Origin: Rhizobium etli 8C-3
Lineage (GTDB): Bacteria; Pseudomonadota; Alphaproteobacteria; Rhizobiales; Rhizobiaceae
Direction: 5' to 3'
NCBI RefSeq assembly: GCF_001908375.1
Contig: NZ_CP017241.1
Coordinates: 3,624,501 to 3,688,500 of the forward strand
Length of the DNA stretch: 64,000 nucleotides
Shown here: positions 46,973-55,511 of the stretch, piece by piece
How positions within the stretch are numbered: the stretch's first letter is position 1
Layout: each line of letters starts with the position of its first letter
Position numbers and translations under genes: made by a program
The notes under the pieces: model-generated
The model's input: only the letters and a program-made list of their open reading frames with translations
Told to the model about the DNA's origin: nothing
Databases searched by the model: none

Positions 46973-49900
46973 GTGGCAACGAGCACGTCCGAGGCAGTAC
47001 GCAAGCGCAGCACCGCCGAGCCGGCCAATCCCGGCTCAGCGGTCGCGTTGCTTTCCAACGATCGGTATAGTGTCCTGGTCACAGCAGCCGGGGCCGGTTA
47101 CGGAACCTGGCAAGGTCTTGACATTACCCGGTGGCGCGAGGACAGCACCCGCGATTGCTGGGGCCAATTTTGTTATGTTCGGGATCTGAATGACAACGAT
47201 CTCTGGTCTATCGGACGGCAGCCGGTATCTTTGCCATCAAATGTCTACGAGCACGCCTTTCACGGAGACAGGGCCGAATTCTGCTGTCATGCCGGTGACA
47301 TCGAGATTATCTCGAAAATCTGTGTCGCGTCCGACGTGGACGCGGAAGTGCGTATGCTCACGGTCACGAACAATGGCACAAGGGAGCGAACGCTCGAACT
47401 GACAAGCTATGCCGAGGTCTGCCTGAACAATCGTCGTGCAGACATGGCGCATCCGGCTTTTGTCAAGCTCTTTGTCGAAACACGGTATGACGGGGCGACA
47501 GGCGCCTTGTTTGCGCGCCGCAGGCCCCGTGCTGCCGGGGAAAAGGCCACTTGGGCAGTCCACGTGTCCTCATCGAACCTGCCGCCTTCCCAAGACCTCC
47601 AATATGAAACTGATCGGCTGAGATTTCTTGGCCGAGGCCGAACGACAGCCAATCCCGTGATATTCGACGCGGGTGGATCGCTCTCCGGGACTGCAGGTCC
47701 CGTCCTCGACCCGGTTTTCTGTTTGCGACGGACGGTTCGCATGGCTCCAGGCGCCGTAGCCCGTGTCGCCTTCGTCACAGGCGCTGCGCAAGACCAGTCC
47801 GCCGTCGAGCTCATCGCCGCAAAATATGCCAAGATCGACGCGGCCGAGCAAGCCTTCGCCGAAGCATCGGAGAGATATCGAAGCGAGCTTCAGACGTTGA
47901 GCCTTACGCCTGACGATGTCTCGTTGTTCAATCGGTTGGCCGGGAGCGTCGTCTTCGCAAACCCGACGATGCGGCAGGTGACAGCGCTGCAGAACGATCG
48001 ACTGGATCGGGCGGCTTTGTGGGCTCATGGTGTCTCCGGCGACCTCCCCATCGTACTGGTGCGCGCAAATGCCGACAAGGACCATGCCCTCATTCGGCAG
48101 GTGATGATGGGCCACGATTTCCTTCGGCGGAAGGGCTTGGGATTTGACCTTGTCCTGCTTGACGAGGGCGGCGCAGCCAACACCAAGCGACTGACCGAAA
48201 AGCTGCTATCTGGCCCGCAAGCCGAAGTGATCGGTAAACCCGGCGGAATCTTTATCCTTTCCGCGCCCGATACCGAGAGCGAACACTTGAGGACCATCGA
48301 AACGGCGGCGCGCATAGTCCTGCTGGGAAGCGGCGGCGAACTTGCCGACCAGCTCGACCGGCCCTTGCCCGCTCTGTCACCTCTTTCGCAGACGTTGGCC
48401 GCTCGGGTGAGCGAGCAACCTGCAGCCTCACCTTCTATCCCGGTGGAGGATTTGCAGCACTGGAACGGATTCGGAGGCTTCACGCCCGACGGGCGCGAGT
48501 ATGTCGTGCGTGTGGACGCTGTCAGACCACGAGCCCCCGTCCTTCCGCCCGCACCTTGGACCAACGTGATCGCAAACCCTGATTTTGGCTGCCTGACGAC
48601 TGAAGCCGGTCTTGGCTATACCTGGTCGGAGAACAGCCAGATGAACCGGCTGACGCCGTGGTCGAACGATCCGGTTACGGATGCGCCGGGCGAGGTCCTT
48701 TATTTGCGAGATGAAGAAACCGGAGACGTCTGGACGCCGACACCGCTGCCTCTCGGTCCTGGTGCGGTCGTGACTGTTCGTCACGGCCAAGGTTACAGCC
48801 GATATGCAAGTCACAGCCGTCACATCAGTCAAGAACTGACGGTGTCGGTGCCGCCTAACGATCCGGTCAAGATCATTCGACTTCGGCTTAGCAACGACGA
48901 CACCCGGGTTCGGCATGTCACCGCAACCTACTTCGCCGAGTGGGTGCTTGGGACCCAGCGCGAAGAGACGGCAACGCGGATTGTTTGCGAGCGGGATGCC
49001 AGATCGCATGCGATTGTGGCCAGGAACCCCTGGGCCGGAGATTTTGCGCAAAAGCTGGCGTTTGCAGCCGCCAGTCAGCCGTTAAGGTCGGCAACCTCCG
49101 ACCGTAGCGAGTTCCTGGGCCAATACGGTTCGGTGTTTCAGCCTGCGGCCCTGGAGCGAACCAATCTGGCAGAGCGTTTTGGCCCGTTGCTGGATCCCTG
49201 CGCCGCGCTGATGGTGGAGATATCGCTGCTTCCCGGCGAAAGCAGGGAGGTTGTCTTTATACTTGGAGAAGCCGCCGGCCTCGACGAGGTCAGCAGGCTC
49301 GTCCATGACCATGCGGACGTCGAGCGCGCATGCGAAAGCCTGTCGGCCGCCTCCCGCCAATGGGATGACATTCTAAACTCGATCCAGGTCTCCACGCCGG
49401 ACCCCGGCATGAACTTGATGATGAATCGCTGGTTGCTGTACCAGGTCCTGGTATGCCGTGTATGGGCGCGCACGTCAAATTATCAGTCCGGCGGTGCCTA
49501 CGGTTTCAGGGATCAGCTTCAGGACGTCATGGCGCTGGTCTACAGCACACCGAACGAAGCCCGCTCCCAGATCCTGCGAGCTGCGGCACGCCAATTCGAG
49601 GAGGGGGACGTCCAGCACTGGTGGCATCCTCCATCCGGCGTCGGCGTTCGTACACGAATCACCGACGATTTGTATTTTCTGCCGCTTGTCGTTCAACACT
49701 ACGTGTCCACGACAGGCGACGTTCAACTGCTCGACGAAATGGTGCCCTACATCACCTCACCGGTGCTGAAAGACGACCAGGAGGAAGACTTCAACCAGCC
49801 GGCGGTCAGCGAGCAGTCCGGCACCATCTACGAGCACTGCGTCCGTGCGCTGGAGCATGGTTACCGTTTGGGCAGCCACGGTCTTCCCCTGATGGGAACA

Positions 49901-50866
49901 GGCGACTGGAACGACGGCATGAACAAGGTCGGCGCGGAAGGCAGGGGAGAGAGCGTCTGGAACGGCTGGTTCTTTCTCACGGTCCTCAAGTCATTTGCCA
50001 CGATTTCGGCGGCACGCGGAGATCAAAGCCGTGCCACCTGGTGTCGCGAACGGACCGAAGCTTTGTGCAAAGCCCTTGAAGCCAACGCCTGGGACGGTGG
50101 CTGGTATCGCCGGGCCTATTTTGACGATGGCACGCCGCTCGGGTCGTCCCTGAACGACGAATGCCGGATCGACGCCATCCCGCAGGCCTGGGCTGTCATT
50201 TCGGGCGAAGCCGATGCTGGACGGGCTTCAAAGGCGATGCGTGAGGTCCACGACCGGCTGGTACGGCAAGAGGACAAGCTGATCAAACTCTTCGACCCGC
50301 CTTTTGACGAAGGCTTGCTGCAACCCGGCTACATCAAGGGCTATGTCCCCGGCATCCGCGAAAATGGCGGCCAATACACGCATGCGGCAACCTGGGTTGT
50401 CTGGGCGACGGCCTTGCAGGGCGACGGCGATCTCGCCCTGAAGCTTTGGAACCTGATCAATCCGATTTGTCATGGCGCGACGAGAGATCAAATCGAATGC
50501 TACAAGGTGGAACCATATGCGGTCAGCGCCGATATCTATGGCGCGCCCCCACACACCGGGCGCGGTGGATGGACCTGGTACACTGGATCGGCCAGTTGGT
50601 TCTATCGCGCCGCGCTCGAGGCGATCCTCGGCTTTCGCCAGCAAGGGCGGTTGCTGCGGTTTGAACCGTGCGTTCCGCCAAGCTGGCCATCTTATGAGAT
50701 CACATACCGAACTGGATCGACGATCTATCGAATCCGTTTCGACAACGCAAGGGGCATTGGCCGAGGCGTGCATTCTGTCACACTGGACGGTGAGCCTGTC
50801 GCGAACGGAGCCGTCCGGCTTGCCGAAGACGGACGTACGCACGATGTCCACGTCGTAGTCGGTTAG
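46973..50866 (+). CDS. GH94 glycoside phosphorylase (NdvB C-terminus/beta-1,2-oligoglucan phosphorylase-like)
   Basis: A 1297-residue phosphorylase with GTG start after GGAGG. Two tandem beta-sandwich domains are present (about 20-320 and 480-800, the second starting NPDFGCLTTEAGLGYTWSENSQ), followed by an (alpha/alpha)6 barrel (about 830-1230). The catalytic acid is Asp981 in GTGDWNDGMN; phosphate-site residues are in GGQYTHAATW and the HTGRGGWTWYTGSASW region. It resembles the last third of cyclic glucan synthase NdvB but has no GT84 transferase and no signal peptide or transmembrane helices, so it is a soluble cytoplasmic enzyme. It should release glucose-1-phosphate from a beta-glucan; beta-1,2 linkage is inferred from NdvB similarity. 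Confidence 0.88.
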   Translation: MATSTSEAVRKRSTAEPANPGSAVALLSNDRYSVLVTAAGAGYGTWQGLDITRWREDSTRDCWGQFCYVRDLNDNDLWSIGRQPVSLPSNVYEHAFHGDRAEFCCHAGDIEIISKICVASDVDAEVRMLTVTNNGTRERTLELTSYAEVCLNNRRADMAHPAFVKLFVETRYDGATGALFARRRPRAAGEKATWAVHVSSSNLPPSQDLQYETDRLRFLGRGRTTANPVIFDAGGSLSGTAGPVLDPVFCLRRTVRMAPGAVARVAFVTGAAQDQSAVELIAAKYAKIDAAEQAFAEASERYRSELQTLSLTPDDVSLFNRLAGSVVFANPTMRQVTALQNDRLDRAALWAHGVSGDLPIVLVRANADKDHALIRQVMMGHDFLRRKGLGFDLVLLDEGGAANTKRLTEKLLSGPQAEVIGKPGGIFILSAPDTESEHLRTIETAARIVLLGSGGELADQLDRPLPALSPLSQTLAARVSEQPAASPSIPVEDLQHWNGFGGFTPDGREYVVRVDAVRPRAPVLPPAPWTNVIANPDFGCLTTEAGLGYTWSENSQMNRLTPWSNDPVTDAPGEVLYLRDEETGDVWTPTPLPLGPGAVVTVRHGQGYSRYASHSRHISQELTVSVPPNDPVKIIRLRLSNDDTRVRHVTATYFAEWVLGTQREETATRIVCERDARSHAIVARNPWAGDFAQKLAFAAASQPLRSATSDRSEFLGQYGSVFQPAALERTNLAERFGPLLDPCAALMVEISLLPGESREVVFILGEAAGLDEVSRLVHDHADVERACESLSAASRQWDDILNSIQVSTPDPGMNLMMNRWLLYQVLVCRVWARTSNYQSGGAYGFRDQLQDVMALVYSTPNEARSQILRAAARQFEEGDVQHWWHPPSGVGVRTRITDDLYFLPLVVQHYVSTTGDVQLLDEMVPYITSPVLKDDQEEDFNQPAVSEQSGTIYEHCVRALEHGYRLGSHGLPLMGTGDWNDGMNKVGAEGRGESVWNGWFFLTVLKSFATISAARGDQSRATWCRERTEALCKALEANAWDGGWYRRAYFDDGTPLGSSLNDECRIDAIPQAWAVISGEADAGRASKAMREVHDRLVRQEDKLIKLFDPPFDEGLLQPGYIKGYVPGIRENGGQYTHAATWVVWATALQGDGDLALKLWNLINPICHGATRDQIECYKVEPYAVSADIYGAPPHTGRGGWTWYTGSASWFYRAALEAILGFRQQGRLLRFEPCVPPSWPSYEITYRTGSTIYRIRFDNARGIGRGVHSVTLDGEPVANGAVRLAEDGRTHDVHVVVG

Positions 50867-50871
50867 CGGCC

Positions 50872-52191
50872 ATGCCCGAAACGCTCTCAACCGACGCCGA
50901 TCTCCACCGCATGCCAACCGACGAGGATCTCGGTCGGCTGCAATTCAGCACCCTGCTGTACTATCTCCACTGCACCAACCCGGACAATGGCCTGGTTCGC
51001 GACAAGACAGAACCGAACGCCCCGGCAAGCATCGCGGCGATCGGCATGGCGCTGGCGACGATCCCCGTGGTTGTCGAACGCGGTGTCCTTATCCGCCAAT
51101 TTGCAGCGAAGATTACCCGCAACCGCTTGAGATATCTGATGGCATGCCCGCAGGGGCCGGAGCCGGATTCTTCTGGCTACAAAGGTTTTTTTTACCACTT
51201 TCTGAACATCGAAACGGGCCGCCGGGTGTGGCAATGCGAGCTGTCGACGATCGACTCGGCCTTCCTGTTTGCGGGTGCCTTGACCGCCGCCACCTATTTT
51301 GACGGCGACACGGCCGATGAGGTGGAAATCCGCCAGCTCGCGATGGCGCTTTACGAGCGTGCCGACTGGAACTGGGCTCGCGATGGGGGTCCAACTTTAA
51401 CGCATGGCTGGCGTCCGGAGAGTGGTTTCATTCCCTATCGGTGGCGCGGCTACGATGAAGGCCTTTTGCTCTACATCATCGGTCTAGGATCCCCAACTCA
51501 CCCTTTGCCGCCCGAATGCTATGCCGCCTACACCGAAACCTATGAATGGCGAAATATCTACGGCCGCGAGCTGCTGTATTCCGGACCGCTGTTTACCCAT
51601 CAACTGTCGCACATGTGGATCGACTTTCGAGGCATCCGCGATGCGTTCATGCGCCACCATGACACCGACTATTTCGAAAACAGCCGGCATGCGACATATG
51701 TCCAGCGAGAATATGCAATCCGCAACCCGATGGACTTCGCAGGCTATGGCGAACTTTGTTGGGGATTCACCGCATGCGACGGACCCGGTTGGGGCAAGCG
51801 GACGATAGCTGGGGTCGACCGAGAGTTCTTCGACTACATTGCCCGCGGGGCTCCCTTCGGACCTGACGACGGGACTGTCGCGCCATGGGTCGTCGTCGCC
51901 TCGCTGCCGTTCGCGCCGGAGATCGTCGTGCCGACTGTTCGCAACTTTGCGCGTATGAATCTCGGCATGACGCGGCTTTACGGCTTCAAGCCGTCGTTCA
52001 ACCAGATGTATGCCGTGGAAAACAATCAGGCCGGATGGTGGGTAAGTCCTTATCATTTCGGCATCGACCAGGGCCCGGTAGTGCTGATGATCGAAAACTA
52101 TCGGACCGGCTTGCTCTGGAACATCATGCGCAAATGCAAGCCCATCGTGACCGGATTGAGACGTGCGGGATTTTCAGGGGGCTGGCTCTAG
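50872..52191 (+). CDS. Glucoamylase-like (PF10091, GH144/NdvB-type) protein
   Basis: A 439-residue protein matching the glucoamylase-like domain that sits between the GT84 and GH94 parts of NdvB and that in stand-alone form includes GH144 endo-beta-1,2-glucanases. Typical segments are GFFYHFLNIETGRRVWQCELSTIDS, HGWRPESGFIPYRWRGYDE, LFTHQLSHMWIDFRG and PYHFGIDQGPVVLMIENYRTG, cited here in part. It starts 5 bases after the GH94 gene, so the two are coupled. No signal peptide. It probably trims or transglycosylates the same glucan that the phosphorylase degrades. Confidence 0.85.
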   Translation: MPETLSTDADLHRMPTDEDLGRLQFSTLLYYLHCTNPDNGLVRDKTEPNAPASIAAIGMALATIPVVVERGVLIRQFAAKITRNRLRYLMACPQGPEPDSSGYKGFFYHFLNIETGRRVWQCELSTIDSAFLFAGALTAATYFDGDTADEVEIRQLAMALYERADWNWARDGGPTLTHGWRPESGFIPYRWRGYDEGLLLYIIGLGSPTHPLPPECYAAYTETYEWRNIYGRELLYSGPLFTHQLSHMWIDFRGIRDAFMRHHDTDYFENSRHATYVQREYAIRNPMDFAGYGELCWGFTACDGPGWGKRTIAGVDREFFDYIARGAPFGPDDGTVAPWVVVASLPFAPEIVVPTVRNFARMNLGMTRLYGFKPSFNQMYAVENNQAGWWVSPYHFGIDQGPVVLMIENYRTGLLWNIMRKCKPIVTGLRRAGFSGGWL

Positions 52192-52309
52192 ACGATGCCG
52201 GTTGGCTTCCGCCGTCGCTGTCGATTGGTATCTTCGGGAATGCGAAGGAGATAACCTGGCGGGACGAAGGTCCGGCGGCAGTTTTGTTTTCGCCGCATGG
52301 TCACTCGAC

Positions 52310-52375
52310 CATTGATATCCGCCGTCCACATGGAGCACCTGCCTGGCGATCGGGCGGGCGGCGCCGTGAGGCACG
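52310..52375 (-). pseudogene. Possible C-terminal remnant of FabI/SDR enzyme
   Basis: Directly after the ackA stop the minus strand encodes PIARQVLHVDGGYQWS, which looks like the TGxVxHVDGGY tail of enoyl-ACP reductase or another SDR. The frame has no matching upstream part. In related rhizobial clusters I recall a fabI gene after pta-ackA, which makes a remnant plausible, but the match is short. The rest of 52192-52378 shows no gene. Confidence 0.35.
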
Positions 52376-52378
52376 GAT

Positions 52379-53557
52379 TCAGGATGCCATTATGAGTGCA
52401 AGCGTGTGGCGTGCGATCATCAGTTCCTCATCCGTCGGCAGGACGTAGAGCGCAACGCGGCTCTGCGGAGTGGATATGCCAGTCCTGCCCGCTTCGTTGG
52501 CCGCGGGATCGAGTTCTGCTCCGAGCCAGCCAAGCCGCTCGGCGATGCGAGCGCGGATTGGCGGCGAATTCTCCCCGACGCCGGCCGTAAAGACGAAAGC
52601 GTCGAGGCCTCCGAGCGCGGCGGCAAGCATGCCGGAACTGAGCACGCAGCGATGGATGAAGTGACTGATGGCGATGGCCGCACGCGGGTCATCGCTGGCA
52701 AGAAGATCGCGCATGTCGCCGGATATGCCTGACAGACCCTTCAGACCGGACGCCCTGTAGAGAAGGTCCGTAACCTCCTCCACGGTCATGCCTCTGTGGT
52801 CGAGCAGGTATAGCACGACACCAGGGTCAATCTGACCCGGCCGGGTGCTCATCGGCAAGCCATCGAGTGCCGTAAAACCCATCGTTGTCTCGAGGCTGCG
52901 GCCGTCCTTCAGCGCGCACATGGACGCGCCGCTGCCTAGGTGGGCAACGATGATGCGCCCACCGGCGATACCGGGCGCGACTTCGGCCAACCGCTCGGCA
53001 ATATATTCGTATGACAGGCCATGAAAGCCGTAACGACGCACTCCGTGCTCGTAGTAGTCCCAGGGCAAGGCGTAGCAATCCGTATGTGGGGCGTGACCGC
53101 GATGGAAAGCGGTGTCGAAACAGGCGACCTGCGGCACATCCGGATTGATTTCCATCGCCAGGCGAATCGGTGCGAGGTTGTTCGGCTGGTGCAGCGGAGC
53201 AAGCTCCTGGAAAGCCGCAAGCTTGTCGAGTATGGCGTGGTCTATGAGGACCGGTGTCGCAAAGTCCGGGCCGCCGTGAACGACGCGATGACCAGTGGCG
53301 CGGAGCGTGATACCCTTTAGGGTCATCAACCACGCACGGGTTTCAGCGATTGCCGCCGGCAGGTGGTCGACCGCCTCTGGCGCATATCGACGATCAACCA
53401 GGACCGTTCCGTCGGCGGCGCTCGCCGTTAGACGAGGCCGCACTCCGATGCCATCGATCTGACCGCGAATGAAGCGCTTTGGGACGGAACCGGCGATCTC
53501 GAAGATCTGGAATTTCAAGCTCGACGAGCCGGCGTTGACGACAAGGATCGTGTCCAT
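52379..53557 (-). CDS. ackA: Acetate kinase
   Basis: Converts acetyl phosphate and ADP to acetate and ATP, 392 residues. Motifs complete: [54 protein letters not shown] and FTAGVGENS. The ATG lies 2 bases after the stop of the pta remnant. Family members also act on propionate. It faces the glucan genes tail to tail. Its natural donor here is acetyl phosphate made by phosphoketolase, since the adjacent pta is broken. Confidence 0.95.
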   Translation of the reverse strand: MDTILVVNAGSSSLKFQIFEIAGSVPKRFIRGQIDGIGVRPRLTASAADGTVLVDRRYAPEAVDHLPAAIAETRAWLMTLKGITLRATGHRVVHGGPDFATPVLIDHAILDKLAAFQELAPLHQPNNLAPIRLAMEINPDVPQVACFDTAFHRGHAPHTDCYALPWDYYEHGVRRYGFHGLSYEYIAERLAEVAPGIAGGRIIVAHLGSGASMCALKDGRSLETTMGFTALDGLPMSTRPGQIDPGVVLYLLDHRGMTVEEVTDLLYRASGLKGLSGISGDMRDLLASDDPRAAIAISHFIHRCVLSSGMLAAALGGLDAFVFTAGVGENSPPIRARIAERLGWLGAELDPAANEAGRTGISTPQSRVALYVLPTDEELMIARHTLALIMAS

Positions 53558-53559
53558 GT

Positions 53560-53901
53560 TCAGGCCGCCAATTCTGTTACGCGCCGCCGGGAAGCGGCGC
53601 AGAGTGTCGCCACCGCGCGCGACACCAGACGGCTTCGCACGCAGTGGGAACGCGATGTCAGCACGATCGGCACTCGGACACCTAGAACAATGCCCGCGGC
53701 ATCCGCGTGGGCGAGGAATGTCGCCCGAATTTTTGCAACGGTCCCTGCCAGGACAGGAATAATCAGCCTATTCTGCGCGGCCACAAGCGTGCCCGGCAAG
53801 GATGTCTCGTCGCAGGGATGCGCCCCGATCGTGACGGCAGGCGAAGCCTCCCGTGCAGCGAAAATCAGGCGGTCGTATTCTGACTGCTCAGCTTTGGTCA
53901 T
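53560..53901 (-). pseudogene. pta: Phosphate acetyltransferase remnant with internal deletion
   Basis: A 113-codon open frame joins the two ends of a phosphotransacetylase domain. The first part, EYDRLIFAAREASP to IGAHPCDETSLPG and [20 protein letters not shown], matches the N-terminal core. The second, [20 protein letters not shown] then [11 protein letters not shown], matches the extreme C-terminus. About 190 residues between them, including the catalytic core, are missing; the junction is near 53718-53730. The reading frame is kept, so a short product could be made, but it cannot be a working enzyme. It lies just upstream of ackA, the normal pta-ackA order. Confidence 0.8.
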
Positions 53902-53939
53902 GGAAAGGTCGGTCACTTGGGAAGCTCCCTCTGCTTCGA

Positions 53940-54291
53940 TCAGGATGGCCTGCGAACGCGAGCGGTCTTGCTTGACCGGTCCAAGGACTGGTTGCCGCCG
54001 AATTCTTCCTTGCCGAGGCTGAACAGCTGAGCCGCACGCTCGAGGCGATCGGTTGCCGCCACCTCCGGCGCCCCGACGACACCTGCCTTGCGCAGGGTCT
54101 CGAAGATCTTTCGGCGCTCGCCTATGCCCCCGGCAGGAGTGCCGGAAGGGCCCAGGCTCGTCGATCAATAGGACGAAATCCTATTCCCGCATCATCGTCT
54201 CGAACTCAGCCCGCGTCAATCGACCTGCGCCGGCATGACTGCGCCTGATCCTGCCGATAGCTTCGAAATCGCGTTCATCGGACTCTGCCAT
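53940..54291 (-). pseudogene. DUF3141 protein, C-terminal fragment
   Basis: On the minus strand ADERDFEAIGRIRRSH-like sequence (ESDERDFEAIGRIRRSH), GRLTRAEFETMMRE, a TAG stop, DFVLLIDE, then in another frame ERRKIFETLRKAG and DRLERAAQLFSLGKEEFGGN. This is the order at the C-terminus of DUF3141 proteins, which in rhizobia stand upstream of pta-ackA. One stop, at least one frameshift and loss of the N-terminal part show it is dead. Confidence 0.6.
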
Positions 54292-54820
54292 GCATTATGC
54301 CGACAGCGCAGCGAACAGTAAGGCAGCTCCTTTCTCTTTCACCACGGCGATCTTGGTTCAAGCACTTTGGGGGCGCCTTGCGCGGTGAGCGGCTGCAGGC
54401 CGGCTCGATGCCAAACGCGGCCCGCAGGCGTAAACAGCAAGGAAGCGTCCCCCCGGCAGGCGTTCCGGCGGCGCAACGGCCGCCGGGACGACTGATGGGG
54501 CAAAGACGCGGTAGTTCGCGAGACTGCTGTCCGAGAGTTGGGCCCCAGCGGCGAAGCGATGTTTCGTGCTCGATGCCATTGCCGCCAAGACTGCAGATTG
54601 TCATCCAGCGTGCGCATTTTGCAGCGCATGATCCACTACCCTGTCACAAGGTCCGGAGTCCGCGCACAACTCGACTCACGCGAGGAACGGTAGTATTGTT
54701 TTTCAGTATTTTTTCAGTTCGCATGCAAACGGGACTGTTCGGCTTTTGGAGCAAAGACCGCCCCGTTTTTCTAATTGCAGCTCTATGAATTGGATGTTGT
54801 AAACAGGGGGAGATTTCGAA
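54292..54820. other. Gap at end of decayed pta-ack cluster
   Basis: Several overlapping frames on both strands are Arg/Pro/Ala-rich without recognisable motifs or ribosome sites. The upstream part of the DUF3141 gene is not found here, so its loss was a deletion or replacement. The last 150 bases are AT-rich and probably hold the promoter of the small secreted protein at 54821. Confidence 0.35.
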
Positions 54821-55141
54821 GTGAACTTAGCAAAAGCTGTTACTGCGGGTATCTTGTTTCAACTTTCTGTATTCTCATATTCAGAAGCTCTGGCGAGCGA
54901 ACCATTGGACGATTTTCCATTTGTCGTCACCTGTGAATACAAGGGCCTCCATCACGCCTACTATCTTTCGAAGTTAGGGCCAGACGGCGTGGCAACCTAC
55001 ATCACTCCGGACCGGCTTGCCGGAACGATTTCGATAGACGGCCAAGCAAAAGCCAGGGGCGAAGGCCAGGTGGGGAGCTGTCTCGGGAAAACACTCAAGG
55101 AGCTGAGAGCGTCCGGCCAAGCTTACGACATTAAGCGCTAG
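54821..55141 (+). CDS. Small secreted hypothetical protein
   Basis: A 106-residue protein starting with GTG after GGGGGAG (8-base spacing). A signal peptide (about 1-26, ending ALAS) is followed by a mature domain with two Cys (VVTCEYKG and GSCLGKTL) that could form a disulfide. Periplasmic location expected. No family recognised. Confidence 0.65.
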   Translation: MNLAKAVTAGILFQLSVFSYSEALASEPLDDFPFVVTCEYKGLHHAYYLSKLGPDGVATYITPDRLAGTISIDGQAKARGEGQVGSCLGKTLKELRASGQAYDIKR

Positions 55142-55511
55142 AGAGCCCGACGCCATCCGATGGCCAAGCTGGAGGTCGGGGTTCGTCAAGAGCCGGGCCC
55201 CTCCAGATACCTCCGAGAAACATCGCGGCCGGGCGTTTTGGTTGCTGATTTTCGACGTCGAACACTGGCATCAATCGACGAGCGTGCCATCGGGGTCCGC
55301 AACCATCCGGGCAAACACCTCGTTCAGGCGACAAAGTGGCTAATGCCCTTACGCCCCCGTCTCCACTGTCGCTTGGATCCCATGGCATCGCGGCGGCTCG
55401 CAAGGCTGACGAAGAAGTGATTCAAGAGCGCAGGGCGTGATCGTGCGACCGACGGTGTTTCCTTGAGACGATCCAAAATCGGATGGTGAAATTCACCACT
55501 CACGGCGTGAT
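55142..55511. other. Intergenic gap, nothing firmly supported
   Basis: A 15-bp near-palindrome TGGTGAAATTCACCA (55484-55498) lies 13 bases after the end of the 57.3-55.5 kb gene and may be part of its 3' end or a protein site. Minus-strand text NEVFARMVADPDGTLVD (around 55290) looks protein-like but is too short to assign. Confidence 0.35.

Noticed and set aside
41604..54300. Whole glucan/phosphoketolase island as a mobile genomic island
   Set aside because: No integrase, transposase, tRNA or flanking repeats were found, so transfer cannot be supported from the sequence.
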